Below, piece by piece: positions 16,109-27,036 of a stretch of 64,000 nucleotides of DNA. Both the position numbers and the translations under genes were made by a program. The DNA is from Pseudomonas reinekei (lineage in GTDB: Bacteria; Pseudomonadota; Gammaproteobacteria; Pseudomonadales; Pseudomonadaceae). The stretch covers positions 124,001-188,000 of the forward strand of contig NZ_MSTQ01000007.1 in assembly GCF_001945365.1 (NCBI RefSeq), given 5' to 3'. The notes under the pieces are model-generated. The model saw nothing but the letters and a program-made list of their open reading frames with translations, was not told where the DNA came from and ran no database searches. Within the stretch, counting starts at the first letter, position 1; each line of letters begins with the position of its first letter.

Positions 16109-17020
16109 ATGAGCGCCGGTCACAGTCACGGTCAAGCACGTGCAGGACACGAGAAAAAATTGTGGATCGCTCTGGCGCTAACGACAAGCTTCATGATCGC
16201 GGAGGTCATTGGTGCTTTCATCACCGGCAGCTTGGCGTTGTTATCCGACGCCGCTCACATGCTGACGGATTCCACTGCCCTTGCTATTTCATTAGTCGCT
16301 ATTCAGATCGCCAAACGCGCTGCGGATAAAAAACGGACATTTGGCTATGCACGATTTGAGATCCTCGCAGCTGCTTTCAATGCGATTCTGTTGTTCATGG
16401 TGGCGGTGTACATCCTGTACGAGGCATATCAGCGGTTTAAAACTCCGACAGAAATACAACCGACAGGCATGCTGATCGTCGCAGTGATAGGGCTAGTTGT
16501 GAACCTTGTTTCAATGCGCTTGCTGATGTCTGCCAGTGACGAAAGCCTTAACGTCAAAGGCGCGTATCTTGAGGTTTGGAGCGACATGCTGGGCTCCATA
16601 GGTGTGATAGGGGCAGCATTGATCATTCGCTTTACCGGATGGACTTGGGTTGACTCGATCGTTGCCGCAGCTATCGGGTTGTGGGTTCTACCCAGAACCT
16701 GGGTTTTGCTCAAAGAAAGCATGAACATCTTGTTGCAGGGTGTTCCGGACGGAATCGACATAGCGGAAGTGGAGGCGACAATCAGGGCGGTTGAAGGTAT
16801 TGAGGATATTCATGATTTGCATCTCTGGGCTTTGACCAGCGGCAAAAATGTCATGAGCGCGCACCTAGTCGTTCAGCACCCTTCCCGCCCCGATCAAGAG
16901 ATATTGGCCGAGGTGACTCGACTGATGAGCGAGAAATTTCATATTAGCCATACGACTCTTCAATTAGAGAACTCGCAGTTTCATGCCAAGCTCGAAGGAA
17001 ACGAAGGCATGCAGCACTAG
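16109..17020 (+). CDS. czcD: CDF-family Zn/Cd/Co efflux protein CzcD
   Basis: An inner-membrane cation/proton antiporter of the cation diffusion facilitator family. It moves Zn2+, Cd2+ and Co2+ from cytoplasm to periplasm, where CzcCBA can take over. The product is 303 aa from ATG 16109, preceded by GGAGAG at 16099-16104. It has a His-rich N-terminus (GHSHGQARAGH), six membrane segments with the metal-site motif SDAAHMLTDS, a second HxxxD-like site in EVWSDMLGS, and a C-terminal cytoplasmic domain (HDLHLWALTSGK). It lies 47 bp downstream of the DUF3703 gene in the same direction. Confidence 0.93.
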   Translation: MSAGHSHGQARAGHEKKLWIALALTTSFMIAEVIGAFITGSLALLSDAAHMLTDSTALAISLVAIQIAKRAADKKRTFGYARFEILAAAFNAILLFMVAVYILYEAYQRFKTPTEIQPTGMLIVAVIGLVVNLVSMRLLMSASDESLNVKGAYLEVWSDMLGSIGVIGAALIIRFTGWTWVDSIVAAAIGLWVLPRTWVLLKESMNILLQGVPDGIDIAEVEATIRAVEGIEDIHDLHLWALTSGKNVMSAHLVVQHPSRPDQEILAEVTRLMSEKFHISHTTLQLENSQFHAKLEGNEGMQH

Positions 17021-17167
17021 AAAGACCCCCGTAAACATTCCATGTCGCGGGAGGGGCCGCTGCGATACTCTGAAGGCTTGCGGACAATAATTCTCTGAGC
17101 CACCCGAGCATTTCCAGTGGTACGGGGAACTAATGTATGCGAATTAACCAATGTTTAACGCAACAAT

Positions 17168-18604
17168 TTACCCCTGAGCCTTTCTCGCCTGCTGCCAGGG
17201 GGGCTGTCCGTCGAGGTTTGGAAAGCTCAGACTGAAAACGGTCATGCTACCGGGCAAGCTTTCGACTTCTGCTTTCCCCTGATGAAGGCTCATGATTGAT
17301 CGCACAATAGCCAAGCCCAAACCAGTACTTCCTTCGGCACGTGTGTGACTTGTGTCGACTCGATAAAAACGTTCGAACAAGTGCGACAGGTGCTGAGGTT
17401 CGATACCTGCGCCAGGGTTGCCTACCAGCAGCGAGACTTGATTGGCTTGGCATTTGATGACAACTGAAATGGATTGTCCTGCTGGGCAATGGCGTATCGC
17501 ATTGGACAGCAAGTTTGATATTGCTCGCTGAATCATCAACCTGTCTCCAATGGTGTATCCGCTTCCGGTGACGCTCAGGCTGATCCGTTTCTCTTCCGCA
17601 GAAAATAAAAACAGATCGACGACCTTCAATGCTTCATCTTCCAAATTAATTATCTCGAACGGGACGAGCGCGGCAGGATGACTGACCTGAGCAAGAAAGA
17701 GCATATCCGAGACAATTCGAGTGACACGTTCCAATTCTTCGGTGCAAGACTCCAGCACAGATTTGTACTCTTCCGCCGACCTGTCCCGAGAAAGCGTCAC
17801 TTGGGCTTTGCCCATCAAATTAGTAATGGGGGATCGCAATTCATGAGCCAAGTCATCGGAGAACTGCGACAGCTGCTGAATACCGCTATCGAGTCGATGT
17901 AGCATGAAGTTGACGCCGTGGGCCAACTCACTAAGTTCCTGAGGCATTTTGACCACAGAGAGTCGATGGCTAAGGTCTTGTGCTGAGACGATAGCGGCAA
18001 CCTTTCGGAACTCCCTCAGTGGCGCGAGACCTCGCTGAACTACCGCCCAGGCACTCATTCCAATGAGTATTAACAACAAAGGTAACGCAATGATCGTCGA
18101 CCGCAAATACGTGCTGAGTAGTGCTTCATCATTTGCGCAATCGATGGACAGCAGTACGGGAACGCTCGTACCGTCCTTTAACCGGATGAGCTTGGAGGCG
18201 GTAATAAAGTGTCGGCCTTCGCCGTCGGAATTGGTGGAATATGAAATCTTGTCGACGGCGGCAACCGCTGCCTTCAACTCTATCCGCAGGTCCGACAAGC
18301 CCGCCCCGACTTTCAGCACAGGTGACCTCAGGTTTGCTAAGTCATAGATGGCCAGGTTCAAATTGTCATGTCCCATAACTTGATCCAGCAAGGAGTGCGG
18401 ATTCGAGTTTATGTCGGCTGTATCCTTATATAGGGATAGACTATGTTCGACCTGCTCAAATTTCTTGTCCAGGCTTCGTTTGGCCAGCTTTTCCAACTCA
18501 TGCGTTAGCGCAAAAAAAGCTAGGGCAGCCAAAAATACTACCAACAATGCCCCCAGAATACTCACTGTCAACCCTAGCCGCATTGACAGGCTAGCCGGCT
18601 TCAT
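17168..18604 (-). CDS. czcS: CzcS-type heavy-metal sensor histidine kinase (first copy)
   Basis: A membrane sensor kinase for periplasmic metal. The product is 478 aa: an N-terminal transmembrane helix, a periplasmic sensor domain of about 130 residues, a second helix ([19 protein letters not shown]), HAMP, a dimerisation domain with the phospho-acceptor His ([14 protein letters not shown]) and an ATPase domain with N and G boxes ([23 protein letters not shown]). It overlaps its response regulator by four bases. A second pair at 21867-23965 is closely similar, most divergent in the periplasmic domain. The metal sensed is not readable from sequence; Zn/Cd/Co or Cu are the family options. Confidence 0.9.
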   Translation of the reverse strand: MKPASLSMRLGLTVSILGALLVVFLAALAFFALTHELEKLAKRSLDKKFEQVEHSLSLYKDTADINSNPHSLLDQVMGHDNLNLAIYDLANLRSPVLKVGAGLSDLRIELKAAVAAVDKISYSTNSDGEGRHFITASKLIRLKDGTSVPVLLSIDCANDEALLSTYLRSTIIALPLLLILIGMSAWAVVQRGLAPLREFRKVAAIVSAQDLSHRLSVVKMPQELSELAHGVNFMLHRLDSGIQQLSQFSDDLAHELRSPITNLMGKAQVTLSRDRSAEEYKSVLESCTEELERVTRIVSDMLFLAQVSHPAALVPFEIINLEDEALKVVDLFLFSAEEKRISLSVTGSGYTIGDRLMIQRAISNLLSNAIRHCPAGQSISVVIKCQANQVSLLVGNPGAGIEPQHLSHLFERFYRVDTSHTRAEGSTGLGLAIVRSIMSLHQGKAEVESLPGSMTVFSLSFPNLDGQPPWQQARKAQG

Positions 18605-19275
18605 TCGCGCGCCTCCAACACGTAACCAACTCCGCGCAGGGTATGGATCAATTTATTATCAAAGGGGTCGTCGATTTTGGCTCTCAAACGACGGATTGAA
18701 ACTTCGACAACGTTGGTGTCGCAGTCAAAGTTCATGTCCCACACCAGTGAAATTATCCGAGTTCTGGAGAGAACCTCCCCAGAATGGCGCATCAATAGGT
18801 GCAGAAGCGAGAACTCCTTGGTTGTCAGATCTATGCGCTGATTACCACGAAAAGCACGGTGGCGTCCGTGGTCGAGTTCCAGATCGGCGACCTTGAGCAC
18901 CTGCGGTACAGGAATCTGCTCACTGCGACGCATCAGAGTTCGTACCCGTGCCAGTAGCTCAGGAAACTCAAACGGCTTAACCAGGTAGTCATCGGCCCCT
19001 AAATCCAATCCGCGGATTTTGTCCGCCAGACGTCCTCGGGCCGTTAACATCATGACCCTAGTGTTACTGCTTAGGCGAAGATGCTCAAGAACCCCCCAAC
19101 CATTAAGTTCTGGAAGATTAACGTCAAGTATCACTAAGTCATAGACATGTTGACGCGCCAGATGAAGGCCGTCCGTGCCATTCGATGCGCGATCAACTAC
19201 ATAGCCATTTTCAGTTAATCCTTGATGCAAATATTCGGCGGTTTTAGCCTCGTCCTCAACTACAAGCATTCTCAT
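18601..19275 (-). CDS. czcR: CzcR-type OmpR-family response regulator (first copy)
   Basis: A 224-aa regulator with a receiver domain (D51 in [10 protein letters not shown], conserved acidic pair E7-D8, and K in the LVKPFEFPE loop) and a C-terminal winged helix ([12 protein letters not shown]). The start at 19275 is supported by TGGGGTGG five bases upstream and gives the same length as the second copy. It is cotranscribed with the kinase gene. It is the likely partner for the 14-bp dyad found upstream of both oprD genes, czcC and the two small periplasmic genes, though the two paralogues cannot be separated by sequence alone. Confidence 0.92.
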   Translation of the reverse strand: MRMLVVEDEAKTAEYLHQGLTENGYVVDRASNGTDGLHLARQHVYDLVILDVNLPELNGWGVLEHLRLSSNTRVMMLTARGRLADKIRGLDLGADDYLVKPFEFPELLARVRTLMRRSEQIPVPQVLKVADLELDHGRHRAFRGNQRIDLTTKEFSLLHLLMRHSGEVLSRTRIISLVWDMNFDCDTNVVEVSIRRLRAKIDDPFDNKLIHTLRGVGYVLEARE

Positions 19276-20067
19276 GACAGCCACCCCATTTATAGCAAAA
19301 ATACGAAAAACGAAAATTAGCCCTTTGCAATGCTCTTAGCCTGAAGCCTGTAGCTGCTATAGAGTCAACAAAGAATGTCGTTCGTGGGCTCTAAAACTAG
19401 GTTTTGCGACAGTATGTCGCACTGGATCTCACTGGCTTAGGCGTAAATATTAGCCCGTTTTGCTGACGCAAGTGCCGCTCGGCAGGTCTTGGGTGGTCAA
19501 TGATTTCATAATATTACGCGGTGATTGTAATTCTACTTTCTTGCATTTTTTAGGCCGTAAATATAGGAGGAGCAAAATTTAGAGTGAGGGAGTAACTATA
19601 TTCTTTATGAACGTAAGTAATAATTTCGTATGTTCAGCTAGTGTGTGTGCCCAGTAACGATGGTTGTAGAACTGATGTTGAACGCATTATGTATATGCAC
19701 TACTGCAAAAGATTCGTTTCTCCGATTGCATGGGATGACAGAGACTTCTAGCTCTAAGCAGAGTGGCGCGAGTCCCATTGTTAGTGTTTTTTTTGAGAGA
19801 CAGTGCACGCATAGGTCTAACTTAGATGTGTTCGGTACGAGTGTATGGCTTTGTATAAAAAGCTAGCAAGGTGCTTACAGTTTTTGAGAAGGGTTTAATG
19901 GGTGTAATCATTGTTGAACAGCAGATGCCTAGTTGTTTTCTAAACAACGGTATGTGCATTGCAATGTTCGCTTCTCAGCAAGTTTGGAAATGTAATAAAA
20001 TAGTGCGAGGGAACATATGGCGTTAAAAATAGATACAGCCTACCATATGTCACCATCGCCCAATTGA
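19276..20067. other. Long intergenic region upstream of the first czcRS pair
   Basis: Nearly 800 bp, AT-rich, without a supportable gene; short frames here lack a ribosome-binding site and family similarity. It should hold the promoter of the first czcRS operon. A half-site GATTGTAATT occurs at 19525-19534, but no complete 14-bp dyad was found. Confidence 0.5.
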
Positions 20068-21330
20068 TCAGAACAGTGGGAGTGTATAGCTAAGAATCAA
20101 TCGATTCTCGTCAATATCGTTGCCGAAATTCGTTGTGCGCACTGTCGCGTTACGCCATTTGATACCTAGATTTTTCAATGCTCCTTCTTGAAAAATATAA
20201 GCTATGTCCATGTTACGCTCCCATTCTTTACCGCTTGGTTTGCCACTCCCCAAGTCAACATTGTCACCGCTAATGTATCGAGTCATGAACGTCAGACCGG
20301 GGATTCCAACGGATGCAAAGTTGAAATCGTAGCGCGCTTGCCAAGACTTTTCTTCCTTATTTGAAAAATCTCCTATTTGCACAAAGTTAACTAGGAATGG
20401 GTCTGATCCGTTGATGTAGGCGTATCCAGTGTCGCCAATCATCTTTTGATAGCCCAAGCCCAATTGATGGCCGTAAAATGCATATGTGAACATAGCTCCG
20501 AGCGCGGTGTTATCTACGTTACTATTGCCGTCGTCAGTAGAGCGTGCGTACCGGAGGTCACTCTTGAATTGTTGTTTTTCATCCAAAGGAAGGACGTGTA
20601 TGAAGTTGACGATGTTCTGTTTGTACAGGCCGTCGAGCCCGCCGTAACTATAGCTTGTGGATATATTCTTGTTCCATTTGTAGTTCAGGCTAGCAAAGTT
20701 AAACTCATCGCTGGTCTGCCCGCCGCGAACAATGATCCCTCGAGCTCCGCCGCTTGAAATCGTCATGTCCTCGTTATTTGAGGAATCACGCAGATTGATC
20801 TGTTTAAGTTGGCCAGCATCCAAAGTAAGGCCATCTATCTCCATAGAGTTCAGCTGCCCACCCTGAAAGCTTTGAGGTAACAGGCGTGAGTCGTTGGATT
20901 GAACCGTAGGAAGCTTAGGCATCAATGTGCCAATCTTTACAACACTTTTCGATACTTTTAACTTTGCTGTTGCACCTAGCTTGCTGTAGTCATCTTGGGC
21001 TCGGCGAGGGGATTCGATACTCCGAGGAAGAAGGCCGGACCCAGTTCTATCAGGACTGGAGTCGAGTTTTAGACCAAACATGCCAATCGCGTCGAAACCT
21101 ACACCAACAGTACCCTCCGTGTATCCCGACTCATAGCGCATGAGAAAGCCCTGTGCCCACTCCTCTTGTTTTGACTGGCTCGCTGTGTCTTGCCGAAAGT
21201 CGCGATTGAAGTAGAAATTGCGTAGTTCGACATTGGCTTTGCTGTCTTTAAGGAACTCGGCAGAAGCGAGCGGACTTAAACTAAGCGTGAACGACGCGAC
21301 ACTCAGCGAAATAAAAGTCTTTCTCATCAT
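20068..21330 (-). CDS. OprD-family outer membrane porin (first copy)
   Basis: An outer-membrane beta-barrel of the OprD family, channels for small substrates such as basic amino acids. In P. aeruginosa the CzcRS and CopRS systems repress OprD. The product is 420 aa with a signal peptide cut after PLASA, the family N-terminus with ELRNFYFNRDFR, the EEWAQGF segment, and the C-terminal aromatic end (YTLPLF). Two adjacent ATGs (21330 and 21327) are possible starts. It lies between the two czcRS pairs in the same direction, and a version of the 14-bp dyad is about 310 bp upstream, so metal regulation is likely. Whether it takes up or releases a metal ligand is unknown. Confidence 0.88.
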   Translation of the reverse strand: MMRKTFISLSVASFTLSLSPLASAEFLKDSKANVELRNFYFNRDFRQDTASQSKQEEWAQGFLMRYESGYTEGTVGVGFDAIGMFGLKLDSSPDRTGSGLLPRSIESPRRAQDDYSKLGATAKLKVSKSVVKIGTLMPKLPTVQSNDSRLLPQSFQGGQLNSMEIDGLTLDAGQLKQINLRDSSNNEDMTISSGGARGIIVRGGQTSDEFNFASLNYKWNKNISTSYSYGGLDGLYKQNIVNFIHVLPLDEKQQFKSDLRYARSTDDGNSNVDNTALGAMFTYAFYGHQLGLGYQKMIGDTGYAYINGSDPFLVNFVQIGDFSNKEEKSWQARYDFNFASVGIPGLTFMTRYISGDNVDLGSGKPSGKEWERNMDIAYIFQEGALKNLGIKWRNATVRTTNFGNDIDENRLILSYTLPLF

Positions 21331-21637
21331 ATTTTTCCGATTCTGTTATTAGCTGTTTTTTGGAGAGTTCGGCCCAACGAGATGTGAGAGGATAAATCTA
21401 TGGCGCATAGGGTTCACCTAGAACTCGGCTGTATAGAGCCTCCATCCAAGTGTGTTTGGGGGATATACTTATCCTCCGGTTCGTTGTTCCAGCTACTCAG
21501 TCTATTTATTACTGTAAGCAGTTGGTAAGCTTCTCTTCGCCACAGACTTTTTTGTATTTTCTCCCCCAACGGCCTTCTACGGGCGCGTTCGCCGTCTATA
21601 GTTGCAAATTTAAGATAACGAAGAGATGTCTCTAAAA

Positions 21638-21651
21638 TTACAATTTTGAAA
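21638..21651 (-). promoter_or_regulatory. 14-bp dyad upstream of the first oprD gene
   Basis: On the minus strand TTTCAAAATTGTAA, followed by TTTT. It is one mismatch from the perfect dyad before the second oprD gene, and the surrounding GATAACG and GCAA blocks are shared too. Likely site for a CzcR/CopR-like regulator. Confidence 0.6.
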
Positions 21652-21866
21652 TGTTATGCGTTGGATCGAGTCTCGCAACCTGGCTGCCAATCGCATTAAT
21701 CGATTCGAGGGCTTGGGAGAGGGGCACGAAATGTACTTCTAATGCAGTTTGTCTCGCTTCATTATTAGTAAGCTTCGCTATACATCTTTCGACTAGAATC
21801 TTGGCAGCAGATTTTTATAAATTCACGATTCATCCATGTGTATTAAGTTAGTCGAATTTTACAGCC

Positions 21867-23294
21867 TCACTCTTTAATCTTTTCAGGTTTCCAGCTGATT
21901 TGTGCATTATATTTTGGAAATGTGAGTCGAAAAATGGTTTCCTGGCCCTGTAAAATTTTGGCGTCTGCAGATCCTTGGTGAAGGCTCATGATGGATCTCA
22001 CAATTGCTAATCCTAATCCTGTGCCACCCTCTGCTCGTGAGCGACTGGTATCCACGCGATAGAAACGGTCGAAAATATGAGGTAGGTGCTGAGATTCAAT
22101 CCCCGCGCCAGGATTACTTACAACCAGGGATACTTTCTCCGGTTGAGTTTCTATTGCTATAGAGATTGATTGCCCTGACGGGCAGTGGCGGATCGCATTT
22201 GACAAAAGATTTGAAATGGCTCTCTGAATCATAAGGCGGTCACCGAGTACCTTTCCGCAGCCGCTGACACCTATGCTGACATTCTTTTCTTCTGCCGACA
22301 GAGAGAAAAGATCGATGACTTTTAATGCTTCGTCCTCCAATAAAATGCATTCAAACGGTACTAGAGTTGCTGGATGACTAACTTGGGCCAGAAAAAGCAT
22401 ATCAGAAACAATTCTGGTGACACGTCCCAGCTCCTCGGTACAGGACTCCAAAACAGCCTTGTACTCTTCTGCTGGACGCTCACGGGAAAGGGTTACTTGT
22501 GCTTTGCCCATAAGATTGGTGATCGGTGAACGCAACTCGTGTGCCAAGTCATCGGAAAATTGCGACAGTTGCTGAACCCCGCTATCAAGGCGGTGGAGCA
22601 TGAAGTTTATGGCATGAGCAAGCTCACTCAGCTCTTGCGGCATTTTCACAACGGAGAGTCGATGGCTAAGGTCCTGGGCCGAAACCATGGCAGCAACTTT
22701 ACGGAACTCCCTGAGCGGAGAAAGGCCGCGTTGAACAATTGCCCAAGCGCTGATACCAATCAGAACCAGTAACAGCGGAACCGCGACAATGGTCGAGTTC
22801 AGATAGGCGTTAAGTAGCGCTTCATCATTAGAACGCTCAATAGTAAGTAGTACCGATACCGACTCACCATCCCGCAACTTCATAATTTTAGAGGCTGCGA
22901 GGATGTGGGTTTCTGCCTCCTCAGACCCAGTGGTGTAGGACAGCTTATTACTGGCGCCTGGTTCGGACAGGGTCGCCGAGCGTTCAGGTATATCTGCTCC
23001 AAAACTTAGGAGCTGTTTACTCATGTCTACATTGAAGACAGTCAGGTTGAGATTGTCATGCCCTAGTACTTGATCTAACAAAGCATGAGGTTCTTGGCTA
23101 ATCTCAAGAGTACTGATATCCATCAGTAGGCTGTGCTCTATCTGGCTCATCTTTTTTTCAAGGCTGTCTTTTGCCCGTGAATCCAATTCATGGGAAAGCG
23201 CCAGATATGCCAGTACCGCTAAAAACACTACTAGCACTGCTCCCATCATACTGACCGTCAACCCCAGCCGCATCGATAGGCTGACTGGCTTCAT
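21867..23294 (-). CDS. czcS: CzcS-type heavy-metal sensor histidine kinase (second copy)
   Basis: A 475-aa paralogue of the kinase at 17168-18604 with the same plan: N-terminal helix, periplasmic sensor domain, second helix ([20 protein letters not shown]), HAMP, phospho-acceptor His in [14 protein letters not shown], and ATPase boxes [11 protein letters not shown] and [12 protein letters not shown]. The catalytic half is almost unchanged, while the periplasmic half differs clearly. The two kinases may therefore read different metals or concentrations and feed the same promoters. It overlaps its regulator by four bases, and an oprD gene follows downstream. Confidence 0.9.
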   Translation of the reverse strand: MKPVSLSMRLGLTVSMMGAVLVVFLAVLAYLALSHELDSRAKDSLEKKMSQIEHSLLMDISTLEISQEPHALLDQVLGHDNLNLTVFNVDMSKQLLSFGADIPERSATLSEPGASNKLSYTTGSEEAETHILAASKIMKLRDGESVSVLLTIERSNDEALLNAYLNSTIVAVPLLLVLIGISAWAIVQRGLSPLREFRKVAAMVSAQDLSHRLSVVKMPQELSELAHAINFMLHRLDSGVQQLSQFSDDLAHELRSPITNLMGKAQVTLSRERPAEEYKAVLESCTEELGRVTRIVSDMLFLAQVSHPATLVPFECILLEDEALKVIDLFSLSAEEKNVSIGVSGCGKVLGDRLMIQRAISNLLSNAIRHCPSGQSISIAIETQPEKVSLVVSNPGAGIESQHLPHIFDRFYRVDTSRSRAEGGTGLGLAIVRSIMSLHQGSADAKILQGQETIFRLTFPKYNAQISWKPEKIKE

Positions 23295-23965
23295 TTCCTA
23301 GCCTCTAGAACGTAGCCAACGCCCCGGAGGGTATGGATCAATTTGGTTTCAAATGGATCATCTATTTTCGCTCTCAGTCTTCGGATCGACACCTCGACAA
23401 CGTTCGTGTCGCAGTCAAAATTCATATCCCAAACTAGGGAGATAATCTGTGTGCGAGACAATACCTCTCCGGATTGGCGCATTAGTAAATGGAGCAGAGC
23501 AAACTCCTTTGTTGTCAGATCTATGCGTTGCGTTCCCCGGAATGCGCGGTGCCTTCCTTGATCAAGCTCTAAGTCCGCGACTTTAAGCACCTCCGGAACC
23601 GGTATATGTTCGCTGCGCCGCATTAGTGTACGTACTCTTGCTAGTAATTCCGGGAATTCAAATGGCTTGACCAGATAGTCATCGGCACCTAGATCCAGTC
23701 CTTTGATTTTATCTGCCAGACGTCCTCGTGCGGTCAGCATCATTACCCGAGTACTACTTGTCTGCCGAATGTTTTCGAGAACCCCCCACCCATCAATTTC
23801 GGGGAGGTTTACGTCAAGAATTACTAAGTCATAAGCTTGCTGACGTGCCAAGTGAAGTCCGTCTGCACCTGTTGATGCACAATCTACAATGTAACCGCTT
23901 TCTGTCAGGCCTTGATGTAAATATTCGGCAGTCTTCAGCTCGTCCTCTATCACAAGGATTCGCAT
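23291..23965 (-). CDS. czcR: CzcR-type OmpR-family response regulator (second copy)
   Basis: A 224-aa response regulator, very close to the copy at 18601-19275 (receiver Asp in [10 protein letters not shown], identical [16 protein letters not shown] recognition region). It is divergent from czcCBA, separated by about 440 bp that contain the 14-bp dyad at 24315, so it probably activates czcC and may control itself from the same interval. It forms an operon with the second czcS. The near-identical DNA-binding helices of both regulators suggest a shared operator and cross-regulation. Confidence 0.92.
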   Translation of the reverse strand: MRILVIEDELKTAEYLHQGLTESGYIVDCASTGADGLHLARQQAYDLVILDVNLPEIDGWGVLENIRQTSSTRVMMLTARGRLADKIKGLDLGADDYLVKPFEFPELLARVRTLMRRSEHIPVPEVLKVADLELDQGRHRAFRGTQRIDLTTKEFALLHLLMRQSGEVLSRTQIISLVWDMNFDCDTNVVEVSIRRLRAKIDDPFETKLIHTLRGVGYVLEARK

Positions 23966-24314
23966 AGGTTTTCACCCTTCTATAAATATGTCGGATTGAA
24001 TATTAAATTTGAGAGCCAGGGCTGTTAGTTTGTCAGTGTTTAGTGGTTAGTTTGGGTGGCTTATTACGTAAATTTATTTACTGCTTGTATGGCACCTTAA
24101 ATTTCGAACTGCGAAGCCGATACCTGCCACAGATGAAACAAGGCTTAGATCAATTTCGTTATTTTTTATGTCTGCAAACCATTCATCGAGTCGTGATTGT
24201 TCACACATAAGAAAAAATATTTGTTCGTGTTCTGTTTATTTCCATTTGTTGCAGAGCGCTCAGCGTTTCCCGTCGTCTTCATACTAATGCAAAAAATAGA
24301 GCCTTGCCGCCGGA

Positions 24315-24328
24315 TAACGTATTTGTAA
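24315..24328 (+). promoter_or_regulatory. 14-bp dyad upstream of czcC
   Basis: TAACGTATTTGTAA followed by TTTTT, about 90 bp before the czcC start. It belongs to a set of five similar 14-mers in this window, all before metal-related genes. Confidence 0.68.
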
Positions 24329-24402
24329 TTTTTCAGTCACCTTGTTGATAGGTGGGGAGAACTACATTTCGCCTCATGGAAAATGTTTTAAGGGTTTTAG
24401 GA

Positions 24403-25689
24403 ATGATGGAATTGCTTCGGTATAGAAAGTTTATTACGCACCCAAATATGCATAAAGCCATGTTAAGAGCAGGTGCGATTGCGATCCTTACACTTCTGGT
24501 CAGTCCTTTGTTCGCGACAAGCGCTCAAAGGCTCACGATGGATCAGGCTCTAGAAGCTGCTTTTGCCAACAACCCTGATCTGGCTGCAGCACAGTGGGAG
24601 ATTGGTATTGCTCAAGGAGATCGACAACAAGCGGGCTTGATTCCTAACCCCGAGCTGTCTTGGGAAGCTGAAGATACTCGACGAAATTCACGGACTACGA
24701 CGGTGATGATCAACCAGCCGATTGAGCTGGGTGGCAAGCGTGGAGCCCGGATAGACGTTGCCAGCCGAGCTCAGGACGCGGCTGGAATTGAACTGGAGCG
24801 TAAACGTAATGTTTTGCGTGCTGATGTCATCCAGGCGTTTTACAAATCATCGACGGCTCAGCAAAGGTTGGTCTTGGCTCGTCAATCGGTTGAGCTCGCC
24901 GAGCGAGGTTTGCGTGTTGCTCAAGGTCGTATTAAGAGCGGCAAGTCATCGCCTGTTGAAGGTACGCGAGCCGAAGTCCAGTTGTCGGAGGTGCGCCTAG
25001 AGTTGAGACGGGCCGAGCGGGATGAGGCCAGTGCCTATCAACAGCTCGCTCAGGTCATGGGAGCACCATTGCCTGCGTTCGTGTCTGTGGGGGATGCCGG
25101 CCAATCGATGCCAGAGGTGCCGGAACCCTCGCTGTTGATTAACCGCATCGGCGAGACCGCAGAGCTACGGTTGGCAAAGCTTCAAATCGATCAACGGGAA
25201 GCCTCTCTCGGTCTTGAGAAAGCTCAGCGTATTCCTGACCTCACCGTAAGTGTCGGTAGCCAATACGATGAACGAGAACGCGAGCGGGTGAATGTCGTGG
25301 GGCTGTCGATGCCTATTCCGTTATTCAACCGTAACCAGGGCAATGTACTGGCAGCTGCCCGCCGTACCGATCAAGCCCGCGACCTTCGCAATGCCAGTGA
25401 GTTGCGCCTGCGCACAGAAATTCAAACCACTCTGGATCAGTGGATGACGGCAAACACTGAAGTCGCCTCGTTCAATCAGACCATCCTGCCTGCCGCACAA
25501 AATGCAGTTGACACCGCTACGCGGGGTTTCGAAATGGGCAAGTTCAATTTCCTGGACGTGCTCGATGCTCAGCGCACCTTGATCAGCGCACGCACCCAAT
25601 ACATCCAAGCCATTGCAGAGGCGACAGACGCCTGGGTGCGCATCGAGCGAATTTTTGGTGATGTCGACCAGCTCACTCGTGCCCCTTGA
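24403..25689 (+). CDS. czcC: CzcC, outer-membrane channel of the Zn/Cd/Co RND efflux system
   Basis: A TolC-family outer-membrane protein that forms the exit duct of CzcCBA. The start is uncertain. ATG 24403 has AAGGG eight bases upstream and gives 428 aa. ATG 24448 would start right at the signal peptide (MHKAMLRAGAIAILTLLVSP), and a GTG at 24352 is also open. The mature part begins after ATSAQ with the family motif LTMDQALEAAFANNPDL, and later shows RTTTVMINQPIELGGKR and the second-half repeat SMPIPLFNRNQGN. The first gene of czcCBA; czcB follows after 88 bp. Confidence 0.92.
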   Translation: MMELLRYRKFITHPNMHKAMLRAGAIAILTLLVSPLFATSAQRLTMDQALEAAFANNPDLAAAQWEIGIAQGDRQQAGLIPNPELSWEAEDTRRNSRTTTVMINQPIELGGKRGARIDVASRAQDAAGIELERKRNVLRADVIQAFYKSSTAQQRLVLARQSVELAERGLRVAQGRIKSGKSSPVEGTRAEVQLSEVRLELRRAERDEASAYQQLAQVMGAPLPAFVSVGDAGQSMPEVPEPSLLINRIGETAELRLAKLQIDQREASLGLEKAQRIPDLTVSVGSQYDERERERVNVVGLSMPIPLFNRNQGNVLAAARRTDQARDLRNASELRLRTEIQTTLDQWMTANTEVASFNQTILPAAQNAVDTATRGFEMGKFNFLDVLDAQRTLISARTQYIQAIAEATDAWVRIERIFGDVDQLTRAP

Positions 25690-25777
25690 ATTTCAAATAA
25701 CTTATTTTTCGCCGCTGCTCAGTGTTGCAGTGCCATGGTATTTCGTGGCTGCCAACTGAGCTGCGCAGGGAGTCTCC

Positions 25778-27010
25778 ATGGATAAAAAACTAATCCTTGT
25801 CACCGCACTGACCCTGACGGTGGGCATTGGAATCGGTTCCCTCTGGATGGGTAGCTCCTCGGCACCATCCACTGGGGCTCAGGCGCAAGAAGAACAGGGC
25901 CACGGCGATCACGACGATCATGGCAACGAGGGTGCTGCAAAGGAGTCAGCTGAAGGCGAGCATGCCGAAGGCGAGGCAGAAGAAGGTCATCTGACACTGA
26001 GCGACGAGCAGATCAACTCGGCCGGTATTCAGTTGGTCGAAGCGAAGGCACAGAGCATCAGCCTCACATTGCCCTTTCCTGGAGAAGTCCGCTTCGATGA
26101 AGACCGCACTGCACATGTGGTGCCCCGGGTATCCGGTGTCGTCGAGTCGGTCCATGTCAATCTCGGCCAACCCGTAAAAAAAGGTCAGCTATTGGCCATG
26201 ATCGCCAGCCAGCAAATATCTGACCAGCGTAGCGAGCAAGCCGCTGCGCAACGCCGTTTGGAGTTAGCGCGCACCACCTACGAGCGTGAGCGCCAGTTAT
26301 GGCAGGACAAAATCTCCGCCGAGCAGGATTTTCTTCAGGCCCGACAGGCATTGCAAGAAGCCGAAATAGCTATGAGTAATGCTCGACAAAAAATCAGTGT
26401 ACTCAGTGGTAGCTCGGTGGCCAGCGGCGGTAATCGATATGAGTTACGTGCGCCGTTCGACGGCGTCGTGGTCGAAAAGCATCTGGGTATCGGTGAGGTT
26501 GTTAGCGAAACCACCAATGCCTTCACCCTCTCAGACTTGTCGCGTGTATGGGTAACTTTCGGCGTTTCCCCTAAGGATTTGAACAAGGTGCTGGTGGGCA
26601 AGGCAGTCACGGTCAGTGCTCCGGAGTTGAACGCCGAAGTCGCTGGAACTGTGGCTTACGTCGGAAGCTTGCTGGGTGAGCAGACCCGCACTGCAACAGT
26701 CCGCGTGACCCTTGCCAACCCACAAGGCGCCTGGCGTCCGGGATTATTTGTGACCGTGCTGGTTGAGACCGATACCCGACAGGCGAGAGTCGCAGTGCCG
26801 GAAACGGCCGTTCAGACGGTCGAGGACAAGCCAACCGTTTTCGTTCGCACCGAAGACGGATTTCAGGCGAAGCCGGTTGAAGTGGGTAGTCGTGCGGCGG
26901 GTCTCGTCGAAATTACCGGGGGCTTGGAGCCCGGTGTTCAAGTTGCTGCTGCCGGCAGCTTCATTCTGAAATCAGAACTGGGTAAAGCCTCGGCTACACA
27001 CGCCCACTGA
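25778..27010 (+). CDS. czcB: CzcB, periplasmic adaptor of the Zn/Cd/Co RND efflux system
   Basis: A membrane-fusion protein linking CzcA to CzcC and binding metal in the periplasm. The product is 410 aa with an N-terminal signal/anchor (LILVTALTLTVGIGIGSLW). It has a His/Glu-rich stretch (GHGDHDDHGNEG and GEHAEGEAEEGH, residues ~40-72) suited to zinc or cobalt, the lipoyl/barrel-sandwich halves (VPRVSGVVESVHVNLGQPV and LRAPFDGVVVEKHLGIGE), a helical hairpin between them, and a beta-barrel domain. It lies 26 bp before czcA. Confidence 0.94.
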   Translation: MDKKLILVTALTLTVGIGIGSLWMGSSSAPSTGAQAQEEQGHGDHDDHGNEGAAKESAEGEHAEGEAEEGHLTLSDEQINSAGIQLVEAKAQSISLTLPFPGEVRFDEDRTAHVVPRVSGVVESVHVNLGQPVKKGQLLAMIASQQISDQRSEQAAAQRRLELARTTYERERQLWQDKISAEQDFLQARQALQEAEIAMSNARQKISVLSGSSVASGGNRYELRAPFDGVVVEKHLGIGEVVSETTNAFTLSDLSRVWVTFGVSPKDLNKVLVGKAVTVSAPELNAEVAGTVAYVGSLLGEQTRTATVRVTLANPQGAWRPGLFVTVLVETDTRQARVAVPETAVQTVEDKPTVFVRTEDGFQAKPVEVGSRAAGLVEITGGLEPGVQVAAAGSFILKSELGKASATHAH

Positions 27011-27036
27011 TCCGCCACTTCCACGAGAAGGTTCTC

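Noticed and set aside
19645-19866. 73-codon frame between the first czcR and oprD
   Set aside because: No ribosome-binding site, no domain and unusual composition; likely chance in AT-rich intergenic DNA.
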